Of a DNA stretch of 22,408 nt, positions 1 to 9,302 are shown piece after piece. The position numbers were made by a program, and so were the translations under genes. The stretch lies in the NCBI GenBank assembly GCA_964387935.1, contig CAYLZN010000063.1, positions 1 through 22,408 of the forward strand. Reading direction: 5' to 3'. A model generated the notes under the pieces. It searched no databases. It saw only the letters and a program-made list of their open reading frames with translations, and had not been told where the DNA came from. Position 1 is the stretch's first letter. The number at the start of each line of letters is the position of its first letter. The DNA is from CAYLZN01 sp964387935. Lineage in GTDB: Bacteria; Acidobacteriota; Vicinamibacteria; Vicinamibacterales; JAFNAJ01.

Positions 1-258
1 ACTGCCGATCTCCCCAACAAGGCCGATCTGGAGAAACGTCACGGCCTCGCTGCGAACAAGACGATCACGGTCTCGACGGGCACGTTGACCATCAAGCACT
101 TCGGCGAGATCGCGATGGTCATCACCTGGCCGGCGCGCGCGGGCGGACGGGAGCTCGACAAGGTCCGCACGGAGTTCGAGAAGGGACTCCGCGGAGAATG
201 GACGCTGCCCCCGAAACGTGCCCAGGAAAACGAACAACTCCTCCCGACCGTGCCGTGA
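1..258 (+). CDS. C-terminal part of an unrecognised protein
   Basis: The frame is open from the first base of the window and closes at TGA 256-258, giving 85 residues of a protein whose N-terminus lies outside. The peptide alternates short beta-like stretches (ITVSTGTLTI, EIAMVITWPA) with a charged helical stretch (ELDKVRTEFEKGLRGEW) and ends in a polar tail. I see no membrane segment or catalytic motif and do not recognise the family. Codon use has the strong third-position G/C of the neighbours, and the minus-strand gene that follows is convergent with a 22-base gap, so the stop is plausible. Function unknown. Confidence 0.6.
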   Translation, partial: TADLPNKADLEKRHGLAANKTITVSTGTLTIKHFGEIAMVITWPARAGGRELDKVRTEFEKGLRGEWTLPPKRAQENEQLLPTVP

Positions 259-280
259 GCTCGCCCGGCACCCGGCGTGG

Positions 281-583
281 TCAACTGGCGATCGCGGTCC
301 GTTCCTCGAACTCCGAGTAGGCGGCGAGGATGAGATCGCGGACCCGATCCTGGGACGTCGTGTCGGCGACCGGACGCAGGAGCGAAAAACTGCGGCGCTC
401 GCCGTTCACCGAGTACTGCCGGGCGGGGAAGGTGACGTTGCGGCCGTTGCCGCCACGGCGCTCCCACACGGCGAAGCCAATGAGCTTCATGCCGTCGAGC
501 ACGTCGCCGGCGAAGTGCAGTTCGGCGTCGGCGAGCTTCCCTGGCGGGTTGCCCTTGTCGTTGGGGACGATCTTGACCACCAT
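281..583 (-). CDS. SpoVG-like small protein
   Basis: 100-residue protein starting at ATG 583, with AGGAG seven bases upstream on the minus strand (caaccAGGAGccttcgc). The core reads KLADAELHFAGDVLDGMKLIGFAVWE, then NVTFPARQYSVNGERR, then SFSLLRP, and a C-terminal helix VRDLILAAYSEF. This order resembles the SpoVG fold: a strand containing 'L.G..V', a strand 'NVTFPARQY' like SpoVG's 'lFVamPskr', a residue pattern like 'i.hPi', and a final helix that contacts the partner subunit. In Firmicutes SpoVG is a small dimeric nucleic-acid-binding regulator; its role in other phyla is not settled. The assignment is by pattern and not by search, so a conserved hypothetical protein is the safe label. Confidence 0.65.
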   Translation of the reverse strand: MVVKIVPNDKGNPPGKLADAELHFAGDVLDGMKLIGFAVWERRGGNGRNVTFPARQYSVNGERRSFSLLRPVADTTSQDRVRDLILAAYSEFEERTAIAS

Positions 584-775
584 GCGAAGGCTCCTGGTTG
601 TCGCGCCGCGAGGCTGCGGACGCGCGCGCTGCCTGGTGCTGAGGCAAGGGCAGTGCCGACTGGTGCCGCCGGCAGGCTGTCTGTGGATCTCACTGGCGGC
701 GGGGCAGTTGGGTGGTCGCGCCGCGACGCGGGGCGGAAGGGCCCAGCCAGAACGGGCGTCGGCGGTTAACCGGCG
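584..775. other. Intergenic region with a repeated GC-rich motif
   Basis: The 192 bases between the SpoVG-like gene and acpS hold no convincing gene; the frames that cross it are shadows. Two near-identical 16-mers, GGTTGTCGCGCCGCGA at 596-611 and GGTGGTCGCGCCGCGA at 711-726, lie 115 bases apart. Each contains a short palindrome (TCGCG-C-CGCGA). Another 10-bp palindrome, CGGTTAACCG, lies just past the acpS stop. No clear -10/-35 pair is visible. Confidence 0.3.
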
Positions 776-1189
776 TTACCGCGCCACGGAGTCGCCGCCC
801 AGGAGCATGACGTGCGCAATCGCCAGATCCCGCGCATGTGTCAGCGTGAGCAGGGCCGAACGACCGCCGATCTCACCGAGGCGCCTCGCGGCGCCGCCGT
901 GCAACACCAGTTGCGGGGGGCCTCCTCGTCGGAGCACCTCGACGTCGCGCCACAGCACCCCGTGAGACCGCCCGGTTCCGAGCGCCTTCATGCCTGCCTC
1001 CTTGGCGGCGAACCGGGCGGCGAGCGACGGGGCTGGATCGCGGCGACGCAGGCAGTACGCCTGTTCGCGCTCGGTGAAGATCCGTTGCAGGAACCGTTCG
1101 CCGTGTCGCTGCAGGAGGTCTCGCACGCGATCGATCTCCGTCGCGTCGAGGCCAATACCGACGATGGCGAGGGCAGGAGGGGAGGCCAT
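776..1189 (-). CDS. acpS: Holo-[acyl-carrier-protein] synthase
   Basis: 137-residue AcpS-type phosphopantetheinyl transferase, which moves 4'-phosphopantetheine from CoA to the serine of acyl carrier protein. The family motifs are present: IVGIGLDATEIDRV (residues 9-22; Asp15 is the first metal ligand), FTEREQAYC (38-46), LAARFAAKEAGMKALG (56-71; Glu64 is the second metal ligand) and a C-terminal LLTLTHARDLAIAHVML in place of the usual 'lSHe..yA.A.V'. The length fits the family (about 120-135). The start is forced: on the minus strand a TGA (1195-1193) lies only two codons before ATG 1189, with no other start between. The gene is divergent from the YfiH-type gene and the two ATGs overlap. No clear Shine-Dalgarno site precedes it. 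Confidence 0.93.
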   Translation of the reverse strand: MASPPALAIVGIGLDATEIDRVRDLLQRHGERFLQRIFTEREQAYCLRRRDPAPSLAARFAAKEAGMKALGTGRSHGVLWRDVEVLRRGGPPQLVLHGGAARRLGEIGGRSALLTLTHARDLAIAHVMLLGGDSVAR

Positions 1190-1970
1190 GGTTCAGGGTA
1201 ACGACAGTTTCTGCTGGCAGCAAGCCGACTGGGGACAGGCACTGGTCTGTTCGGCGCTGCTGCCGTTCGCGCCTCACCTGTTCACGACGCGGGCCCTTGC
1301 GCTCGGCCTCGATGATCTGTCCCATCAGCGGGCCAGGCAGGCTGTCGCACACAGCCTCGGCCTGCCCTCGTCGGCCGTGACCTGGGCCCGCCAGGTCCAC
1401 GGCACGGCGGTCGTCGTCGCATCGGCGGGGACGGGGGCCGACCGGCCGCTCGCGGACGCGGACATCCTGCTGAGCGACAGGCCCGAGACCGCCGTGTCCA
1501 TTCGCGTGGCCGACTGCGTGCCCATCCTGCTGGCGGACAGTCGCCGCGGGGCGGTGGCCGCGGTGCACGCAGGCTGGCGGGGGACGTGCGCGGGCGCGGC
1601 GCTGGTGGCGGTCCGGGCCATGGCGCAGCGCTTCGGATCCAGCCCCGGCGATCTCGTGGCGGCCGTGGGTCCGTCGATTGGACCCTGCTGTTGCCAGGTC
1701 GGGGTCGAGGTGCGTGACGCCTTCCGGAACCGCGACGGGGCCCTGCCGGACGACTCGGCCTGGTTTCTGGCGGACGGGGAACGATGGCGGCTCGATCTGT
1801 GGGCGGCCACCCGCGACCAGTTGACCGCCGCAGGCCTTCCCGCCGGCCAGGTGCACCTCTCGCGGGAGTGCACCGCAGATGCCCTGGATCGCTACTATTC
1901 GTATCGCGCGGAGGCGTCGTGCGCGGGCCGCCTCATGGCGGCAATCCGCCCGGCAGCGGCCGCGCGCTGA
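1188..1970 (+). CDS. pgeF: YfiH/PgeF family protein (multicopper polyphenol oxidase / LACC1-like)
   Basis: 260-residue member of the DUF152 (Cu-oxidase_4) family. Some members act as purine nucleoside phosphorylases or as peptidoglycan-editing factors, so the exact substrate cannot be read from sequence. The three conserved metal-site blocks are intact: WARQVHGT (His71), VADCVPILLAD (Cys110) and AAVHAGWRGT (His127), followed by VGPSIGPCCCQVG. The start is ATG 1188, preceded by AGGAGG at 1175-1180; that site lies inside the acpS coding sequence on the other strand. The frame is open further upstream, but that stretch is antisense to acpS. It is convergent with the RNase H-like gene, with four bases between the stops. 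Confidence 0.88.
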   Translation: MVQGNDSFCWQQADWGQALVCSALLPFAPHLFTTRALALGLDDLSHQRARQAVAHSLGLPSSAVTWARQVHGTAVVVASAGTGADRPLADADILLSDRPETAVSIRVADCVPILLADSRRGAVAAVHAGWRGTCAGAALVAVRAMAQRFGSSPGDLVAAVGPSIGPCCCQVGVEVRDAFRNRDGALPDDSAWFLADGERWRLDLWAATRDQLTAAGLPAGQVHLSRECTADALDRYYSYRAEASCAGRLMAAIRPAAAAR

Positions 1971-1977
1971 GGGCTCA
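1966..1977. other. Symmetric junction of two convergent stop codons
   Basis: The bases CTGAGGGCTCAG form a short inverted repeat (CTGAG, two bases, CTCAG). They carry the TGA of the plus-strand YfiH-type gene and the TGA of the minus-strand RNase H-like gene. The stem is only 5 bp and has no T-run on either side, so a terminator role is weakly supported. Confidence 0.25.
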
Positions 1978-2391
1978 GTCTCCGAGGGAGGCGTCGGCAG
2001 CGGCACCGTCCATGGCCTGATTGGCCAGGCGGTCCGCGCCAACGTTCGATTCGCGACCCACGTGTTCGAACCGTACCCGGCCGATCTGCCGCACCAGGCG
2101 CTGCGCACTCCCGTGGAGCGGCTGGAGTCCCGGGTGCTTCACGCGATACTCCCCGCGCATCTGCCGGACGAGCAGGAGCGAGTCGGAGCGCACCAGCAGG
2201 TCCGAGTGCCCGTGATCGAGCGCCCACTGCAGCGCCGCGAGCAGGCCGCGGTACTCCGCCACGTTGTTGGTGGCGATGCCGATGGCGCCGTGGAACTCCT
2301 CGATCAGTTCACCCTGCGGGGTTTCGACACGCACCCCATAGCCCGCTGGACCGGGATTTCCCCGCGACCCGCCGTCGATGTAGGCGACCAT
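1975..2391 (-). CDS. RNase HI family protein
   Basis: 138-residue RNase H-fold protein, expected to cleave RNA in RNA-DNA hybrids using two metal ions. Candidate catalytic residues are Asp6 (AYIDGGSRGNPGPAGYG), Glu46 (NNVAEYRGL), Asp70 (VRSDSLLLVRQMRG) and Asp120 (SNVGADRLANQAMD), so the DEDD set is complete. The family is of the short bacterial RnhA/YpdQ type without the basic handle. ATG 2391 is chosen because it sits three residues before the first strand; GTG 2394 is adjacent. The open frame runs 51 codons further, but that would overlap the zinc-ribbon gene, which ends at 2406. It is last in the minus-strand rpoD-side block, 14 bases after that gene. Confidence 0.85.
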   Translation of the reverse strand: MVAYIDGGSRGNPGPAGYGVRVETPQGELIEEFHGAIGIATNNVAEYRGLLAALQWALDHGHSDLLVRSDSLLLVRQMRGEYRVKHPGLQPLHGSAQRLVRQIGRVRFEHVGRESNVGADRLANQAMDGAAADASLGD

Positions 2392-2405
2392 CACCGGGCG
2401 CTCAC

Positions 2406-3143
2406 TCAGGACCCCGCCGGCGGCGCCGGGGCGTGGCGGGGCGGCGGATTGAAGAACAGGATCCGCTGGCAACTGTCGCACTGGATGACGGCGTCGTTGC
2501 GCCGCAGGTCGAGGAAGACCTTCGGGCGCAGGCGCACGTGGCACACCGAACAGTGTCCGTCCCTGGCTTCGACGACCGCGGAGCCCCGACGTTCGAGGAG
2601 GGCTTCGTACTGGCTCAACAGGGCGGCGGGCAGGGACGCCGCGACCTGCTGGCGCAGTTGAGCCGCCGCTGCGACACCGTCGCGGGCACCCGCGACCTCC
2701 TCGACCAGGGCGCTGGCGGCCGTCCTGATGTCGGCCTCGGCGTGCTTCAGGTCGGTTTCGGCCTGCTTGACGACCCCGGCCGCTTCGTCAGTCGCCATCA
2801 TGAGCTCGAGGATCCGGTCCTCGAAGCGGCGAACCTCACCCTCGGCGGCGGCAATCTCGTGCTGCATCGCCTGGTACTCTTTGTTCGTCTTCACCGCCAT
2901 CAACTGGTCGCGGTATCGGGAGAGTCGCCCCTGCACCTGGGCGAGCTCCTTCTCGACCTCGCGCCGGTCGTGACCGATGCGGGCGAGGGCGTCCCGGGCG
3001 TGGGCGAGCGCCGCGCGCTGGGTATCCAGCCGGGCATCGAGTGCCTGCCGGCGGTCGGCCTCGGTGTCGACCGTCCGTTTGAGGGCCTGGAGCTCGTTGT
3101 CCAGGGATTGGAGCCGGATCAGACGTTCCAGGTCAGCGTGCAT
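2406..3143 (-). CDS. C4-type zinc-ribbon coiled-coil protein
   Basis: 245-residue protein of the DUF164/zf-RING_7 family (CdsZ/HP0958-like). Residues about 1-170 are a long antiparallel coiled coil rich in Leu, Arg, Glu and Ala (for example LIRLQSLDNELQALKR and YQAMQHEIAAAEGEVRRFEDRI). The C-terminal zinc ribbon has two CxxC pairs, HCSVC and QCDSC, separated by about 22 residues. Family members bind nucleic acid or assist other proteins; no enzyme activity is implied. The frame continues to an upstream ATG at 3167, but that would run into the tRNA, and family members start at 'M..DLE.LI.LQ', so ATG 3143 is preferred. It starts 12 bases after the tRNA CCA end with no visible Shine-Dalgarno site. 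Confidence 0.82.
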   Translation of the reverse strand: MHADLERLIRLQSLDNELQALKRTVDTEADRRQALDARLDTQRAALAHARDALARIGHDRREVEKELAQVQGRLSRYRDQLMAVKTNKEYQAMQHEIAAAEGEVRRFEDRILELMMATDEAAGVVKQAETDLKHAEADIRTAASALVEEVAGARDGVAAAAQLRQQVAASLPAALLSQYEALLERRGSAVVEARDGHCSVCHVRLRPKVFLDLRRNDAVIQCDSCQRILFFNPPPRHAPAPPAGS

Positions 3144-3155
3144 GCATTGGCCATG

Positions 3156-3231
3156 TGGTGGGCCCACCAGGATTCGAACCTGGGACTGGCCGGTTATGAG
3201 CCGGCGGCTCTAACCGCTGAGCTATGGGCCC
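3156..3231 (-). tRNA. tRNA-Ile(CAT), the lysidine-modified isoleucine tRNA
   Basis: A full cloverleaf can be drawn on the minus strand. It has an acceptor GGGCCCA/TGGGCCC (7 bp), D-arm GCTC-AGCGGTTA-GAGC, anticodon stem GCCGG/CCGGC with loop CTCATAA (anticodon CAT), T-arm CCAGG-TTCGAAT-CCTGG and discriminator A. The 3' CCA is encoded (3158-3156). CAT could mean initiator Met, elongator Met or Ile2. The first pair is a full G-C match, unlike most bacterial initiators. Pairs C4-G69 and C5-G68, known to favour the lysidine synthetase TilS, are present, as is the GGCTCATAACC loop context of Bacillus tRNA-Ile2. Ile2 is therefore favoured, with elongator Met as the alternative. It lies 13 bases after the rpoD stop. 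Confidence 0.9.
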
Positions 3232-3244
3232 GAAATCAACGGGT

Positions 3245-4948
<1,704 letters not shown>

Positions 4949-4987
4949 CGGTTCCTCCTGGATTCCCCCCGCTCGCCGCGGAGCAAT

Positions 4988-6748
4988 CTATGAGTGAAGC
5001 GCCTCGAGGCGCAAGAGCAAGTTCTTCTTCCGCTGCCACAGGGCGGCAATCTGCGAGGCGTGCGCCGCGGCGCCCATGTCCTGCAGGCGGTCGATCTCCC
5101 TCTGGACATCCGCCCGCTCGCGCTGCAGGCGCACCGCCCGGAGCGCCCGGATGCAGTCCGCCACGCCCGCCCGGGGCGCCTCGCGCGCGGCCAGACTGGT
5201 CAGCAGCCGCCCCTCCTGCTCACTTAGACGCCCGAGCAGCGCCGATGGCATCCCCTCAGCGGGATCGAGCGTCCTGGCAAGGCGGAGGATGTCGGCCGAG
5301 CGGAGGCCCTCCAGGTCCCCCTCCTCCAGCTCAGCCAGTGCAGCGATCGTCTCGCCGGGGCTCAGCACCAGCCCGGCCAGCAGATCCCGTTCTGCCGGCT
5401 TGAATTCGGTCTCGCCGCTGGTCCACCGCGCTGCCGGCACCGACACCCGCCGCGTCACGGCGGCCCTCCGGATCTCCGCCCTCACCACCTCTTCCGTGAT
5501 GCGGGCCCGATGTGCGACCGTGTCCGCGAACTGATCGCGGGCCGCGGCATCCGGAATGGTGCTGGCGACTTCCAACATCTCCTTCAGGAAGGCCCGTCGG
5601 CCGTCCGGTTGCTCGAGGGCATGACGCCGGGCGGCCACATCAATCAGGTAGTCGAGCCAGGGGCGCGCCGTTCCCACGAGCCGGCCATACGCAGCCCCTC
5701 CCTGTTGCCTGACGAACGTATCGGGGTCGAGCCCGGCCGGCAGCAGGGCCACTCGCACGTCGAATCCTTCGGTCACGAGCAGGCTGCAGGAACGCGCCGC
5801 CGCGCCTTGGCCGGCGTCATCCGGGTCGAACGACAGCACGGCCCGACTGGCAAAGCGCCTCAGGCCATGTGCCTGGGCAGGGGTCAGGGCCGTGCCGCAG
5901 GTGGCGACCACGGCCGACAATCCCCCCTGCAGGACCTGGGCGAAGTCGAAATACCCCTCGACGAGCACGGCCTCCCCGGCCTGCCGGATGGCGTTCCGGG
6001 ACAGATGCAGGCCGTACAGCGTGCGGCCCTTGGTATAGATCGAGGTTTCCGGCGAATTGAGGTACTTCGGCTGCTGATCGGTCTCGAGCGCGCGCGCCCC
6101 GAACGCGATCACGGCGCCGGACTCGCGACAAATCGGAATGGTGAGCCGGTTTCGAAACCGGTCGATCGTCTCGCCGGTGTCGCGCTCGGACACCAGCCCG
6201 CCCCGGACGACCTGCGCCAAGGTGAAGCCCTGGTGGAGCAAACGCGCCTTGAGGCCCTCTCGCGTGGGGGGGGCAAAGCCAATCCCGAGCCGCTCGACGG
6301 TTTCCTCGGTGAGGCCGCGGGCGCCGAGCGCGTCGCGCGCCCGCTGCCCGCCCGGTCCACGCAGTTGCTCCTGGAACCAGGCGGCGGCCAGTTCGTGCAT
6401 CTTCAGCACGGCCTCGCGCTCGGCGTCGCCGGCCGTATCCGTCCCGTCAGCCAGGGCCGGGACCGGGATGCCGAATCGCTGCGCCAGCAGGCGGACCGCA
6501 TCCAGGAACCCCACCTTGTCGGTCAGTTCGACGAACTTGAACACGTCACCGCCCACACCGCAGCCGAAGCAATGGAAGAACGCCTTCTCGCGGTTGACGT
6601 GGAACGAGGGAGTCTTCTCCGAGTGAAACGGGCACAGCCCCTTGTAGGTGTTGCCCACGCGGCGCAGGGGAACCGTGTCCTGGACGACCTGCACGATGTC
6701 GGCCGCCGCCCGGACTTCGTCGATGAAGGCCTGTGGATAGCGAGCCAC
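4988..6748 (-). CDS. dnaG: DNA primase (DnaG)
   Basis: 586-residue bacterial primase, which makes RNA primers at the replication fork. The N-terminal CHC2 zinc finger is complete (GLCPFH...FFHCFGCG; Cys39, His42, Cys60, Cys63). The catalytic core has RFRNRLTIPI (197-206), PKYLNSPETSIYTKG (227-241), the Toprim acid in VEGYFDF (263-269) and FDPDDAG (307-313). The C-terminal third (about 430-586) is a divergent helical helicase-interaction domain. The start is GTG 6748-6746; the stop of mutS2 is two bases upstream and its last codons supply AAGGAG, pointing to coupled translation. Length is typical (about 580-650). Confidence 0.96.
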   Translation of the reverse strand: MARYPQAFIDEVRAAADIVQVVQDTVPLRRVGNTYKGLCPFHSEKTPSFHVNREKAFFHCFGCGVGGDVFKFVELTDKVGFLDAVRLLAQRFGIPVPALADGTDTAGDAEREAVLKMHELAAAWFQEQLRGPGGQRARDALGARGLTEETVERLGIGFAPPTREGLKARLLHQGFTLAQVVRGGLVSERDTGETIDRFRNRLTIPICRESGAVIAFGARALETDQQPKYLNSPETSIYTKGRTLYGLHLSRNAIRQAGEAVLVEGYFDFAQVLQGGLSAVVATCGTALTPAQAHGLRRFASRAVLSFDPDDAGQGAAARSCSLLVTEGFDVRVALLPAGLDPDTFVRQQGGAAYGRLVGTARPWLDYLIDVAARRHALEQPDGRRAFLKEMLEVASTIPDAAARDQFADTVAHRARITEEVVRAEIRRAAVTRRVSVPAARWTSGETEFKPAERDLLAGLVLSPGETIAALAELEEGDLEGLRSADILRLARTLDPAEGMPSALLGRLSEQEGRLLTSLAAREAPRAGVADCIRALRAVRLQRERADVQREIDRLQDMGAAAHASQIAALWQRKKNLLLRLEALHS

Positions 6749-6750
6749 CC

Positions 6751-9219
6751 CTACTCCTTGAGCTCGACCACGGTCACGCCCGAACCGCCCTGTTCGGAAG
6801 GCGCCGCGCTGAAGCGCGCGACCATGGGGTGTTCGCGCAGGAACGCGGCGAGCGCCCGCCGCAACTGCCCCGTTCCGTGGCCGTGAATCAGGCGGACCAC
6901 CCGGAGTTCCGCGAGCAGCGCCTCGTCGAGGAACTTGTCCGCTCGCGCGACCGCCTCATCGGTGGTGCACCCGATCACGTTGATGTCGGTCGCGCTCGAT
7001 TCGCGCGTCTGCACCTGAACGCTCACGCGGCCCGCTGCTGGGACCCCGCCGTGCGCCAGCACGTGCAGGTCGTCGAGGGAGGCCCTCAGCCGTTTACCGC
7101 GCACGTCCACCTCGACGTCCCGCCCGTGGATGGCCTTGACCACGCCTTCCAGCTTCAGCGGGCCGACGCTCACCCGGTCGCCCGGGGACGGTCGGCCAGC
7201 CGGGGGCCCGGCAGCCGTGGCGGCCGTCGGCACCAGCCCGCCCACCCAGTCCGACTGTGCCTTCTCGCCGACCCGGTCGAGGGCGGCGCGCGCCTCGGCG
7301 CGGACCGCTCCGGTCTGGCCCGTCGGGATTGGCGCTGCCTCACTCGCCCGACGCGCAGCCTGGGACACCAGCGTCGCCGCGCGCCGTTTCACGTCTTCGA
7401 CAACGGCGTCGATCTCGCGGCGAGCGTCGCGGAGCCGGTCCTCGAGCTGGACTTCCACGCGCCGCCGTGCCTGCTCCTCGCGCAGCCGCAGGTTGTCCTC
7501 GCGCGCCCGGAAGCGCGCTTCCGACTCGGCCAGTTGCTCACGCTCCCGGGCGGCCAGGCGCCGTTCGTGCTCCAGGGCGCGCAGTTCCTGATCGACCTTG
7601 GCCAGGTGTTCCGCCAGTTGAGTCTCGCGCACGGACCGATAGTGCCGAGCCGCGGCGATGATGTCGGGAGGCAGGCCCAGCCGCGCCGCGATTTCCAGGG
7701 CCAGGCTGCGTCCGGGCGAGCCGTAGATCAGCAGGTAGGTCGGCGCGAACTCCGGCGAGAACCCGAACGCCGCGCTGCTCACCCCCTCGGTGGTCGAGGC
7801 GTAGGTCTTGAGTGTGTCGTAGTGGGTGGTGGCGACGACGAGGGCCCCGCGTGTGCGGAGGTGGTCGATGATCGCCATGCCGAGCGCCCCACCTTCCACG
7901 GGGTCGGTCCCGGCGCCCACCTCGTCGAGGAGCACCAGTCCCGGCAGCTCCAGCGCCTCGTCCATCGCCGCGATGTTGGTGACATGCCACGAGAACGTGC
8001 TGAGATTGGCGGCAATCGACTGCTCGTCGCCGATGTCGGCAAACACCGTGCGGAACACCGGCAGTCGCGTCCCGGCCGCTGCGGGGACGTGGAGCCCGGC
8101 CTGCGCCATCAACGCGAGCAGGCCCACGGTCTTCAGCGCGACGGTCTTGCCGCCGGTGTTCGGACCGGTGATGACCAGGACCGAGGTGGGCGGCACGAGG
8201 ACCAGGTCCACCGGCACCGGCGGCGACGTCCGGCGGGGACGGTCGGGGATCTCGTCGTCCTCGAGGCGGGCGTCCACGGCGGGGATGAGCAGCGGGTGGC
8301 GGGCGGCGAGCATTTCGACCCGCCCGTCGGTGGACAGCACCGGGGCGACGCCATCGACCATCCGTGAGAAGCGTCCGCAAGCCTGGGCCACGTCGAACTG
8401 CGCCGCGGCATCCAGCGTGGCATGCAGTTCGTCGGCGCGCCGCCGGAACGCGTCTGTCAGGGCACGCAGAATCCGGCGGACCTCGGCCCTCTCCTGCTCC
8501 TGGAGCGAGACGATCTCGTTGTTGATCTCGACGGTCGACAGCGGCTCGAGGAACAAGCTGGCGCCACTGGCCGAACTCCCGTGGACGATGCCCGGGATGG
8601 CGCCGCGATGCTCCGCGCGAACGAGCAGCACATAGCGGCCGTTGCGGTCCGTGACGACCTGGTCCTGGAGATACCTGGCGGTGTCTTTGCCCCGGAGGTA
8701 CGACTCCAGCGTCCCGCGGAGTCGGGCGCGCTGCTTGCGCAAGCGGTCGCGGATGCTCTTGAGCTCCGGGGACGCATGGTCCAGCACCTCACCAGCCGGG
8801 TCGATGGTCCGCCGGACCTCGGCGATCTCGCGCTCGAACGAGGCGATGGTCGTCGCGATGGCTGAGAGCCGGGGGAACGCCCCACGCGCGGCTCGGCGGA
8901 CGGCGAGCCCGCACTGCTCGACCGACTCGAGAAACGTGGCGAGCGCGGCCACCGACGTCGCCTCGAGCACTCCGCCGTCGACGCCCAGTTGGTCGAGGAT
9001 CTCGAGCAGGTCCCGCGGTGCGCGCAGGGGAAACCCGGCGTGATCGACGAGGAAGCGGGCCGCTTCGCTGGTCAGCGCGAGCGAGGCTTCGACGACGTCG
9101 CGGTTGGTGTCAGGGGCGAGCGCCGCGAGGCGAACCTCACCGAGGGGGGTCGCCGCGAGACCACGGACGACCTCGACAATTCTGTCGAACTCGAGGGCCC
9201 TGAGGGTGCCAGGATGCAT
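6751..9219 (-). CDS. mutS2: MutS2, Smr-domain MutS-family ATPase/endonuclease
   Basis: 822-residue MutS2. It lacks the mismatch-recognition domain of MutS; in other bacteria MutS2 limits homologous recombination or rescues collided ribosomes. The ATPase has Walker A GPNTGGKT (about 352-359), the signature QSIAANLSTFSWHVTNI (about 400-416) and Walker B LVLLDEVGAGTDP (about 428-440). A coiled coil of Arg/Glu repeats follows (about 540-620), then a KOW-like stretch (GDRVSVGPLKLEGVV) and a C-terminal Smr domain with VVRLIHGHGTGQLRRAL. ATG 9219 is chosen because MHPGTLRALEFDRI matches the usual family start; an in-frame GTG at 9252 would add 11 residues. It is two bases from dnaG and 83 bases after larB. 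Confidence 0.95.
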   Translation of the reverse strand: MHPGTLRALEFDRIVEVVRGLAATPLGEVRLAALAPDTNRDVVEASLALTSEAARFLVDHAGFPLRAPRDLLEILDQLGVDGGVLEATSVAALATFLESVEQCGLAVRRAARGAFPRLSAIATTIASFEREIAEVRRTIDPAGEVLDHASPELKSIRDRLRKQRARLRGTLESYLRGKDTARYLQDQVVTDRNGRYVLLVRAEHRGAIPGIVHGSSASGASLFLEPLSTVEINNEIVSLQEQERAEVRRILRALTDAFRRRADELHATLDAAAQFDVAQACGRFSRMVDGVAPVLSTDGRVEMLAARHPLLIPAVDARLEDDEIPDRPRRTSPPVPVDLVLVPPTSVLVITGPNTGGKTVALKTVGLLALMAQAGLHVPAAAGTRLPVFRTVFADIGDEQSIAANLSTFSWHVTNIAAMDEALELPGLVLLDEVGAGTDPVEGGALGMAIIDHLRTRGALVVATTHYDTLKTYASTTEGVSSAAFGFSPEFAPTYLLIYGSPGRSLALEIAARLGLPPDIIAAARHYRSVRETQLAEHLAKVDQELRALEHERRLAAREREQLAESEARFRAREDNLRLREEQARRRVEVQLEDRLRDARREIDAVVEDVKRRAATLVSQAARRASEAAPIPTGQTGAVRAEARAALDRVGEKAQSDWVGGLVPTAATAAGPPAGRPSPGDRVSVGPLKLEGVVKAIHGRDVEVDVRGKRLRASLDDLHVLAHGGVPAAGRVSVQVQTRESSATDINVIGCTTDEAVARADKFLDEALLAELRVVRLIHGHGTGQLRRALAAFLREHPMVARFSAAPSEQGGSGVTVVELKE

Positions 9220-9302
9220 CGACCGAAACTGATCGGGGAACCCGGCCAGCACGCCCGCCGGGGGGCGTCACGCCGTCGAATGGCGCAACTCCCAAGTATA
9301 AC
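9220..9302 (-). promoter_or_regulatory. larB-mutS2 spacer with a -10-like site and a small hairpin
   Basis: On the minus strand TATACT (9300-9295) matches the sigma-70 -10 box at five of six positions, but no -35 lies 16-18 bases upstream, so a promoter is only possible. Further on, ACGCCC and GGGCGT (about 9270 to 9253) could pair across a six-base loop. No T-run follows, so this is not a standard terminator. The spacer may give mutS2 its own promoter or only separate two genes of one transcript. Confidence 0.25.

Noticed and set aside
39..647. 202-codon minus-strand open frame across the left edge
   Set aside because: It is Arg/Pro-rich, antisense to the edge gene and out of frame with the SpoVG-like gene, as expected for a shadow frame in GC-rich DNA.
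873..2108. 411-codon minus-strand frame opposite acpS and the YfiH-type gene
   Set aside because: It is low-complexity and rich in Arg, Gly and Pro, with no motif. acpS and the YfiH-type gene in the same span carry full family motifs.
6733..8367. 544-codon plus-strand frame opposite mutS2
   Set aside because: The composition is that of an antisense shadow (Arg, His, Gly, Val); mutS2 has all ATPase motifs.
9253..9271. Hairpin between larB and mutS2 as an intrinsic terminator
   Set aside because: The stem is only about 6 bp and no T-run follows on the minus strand.
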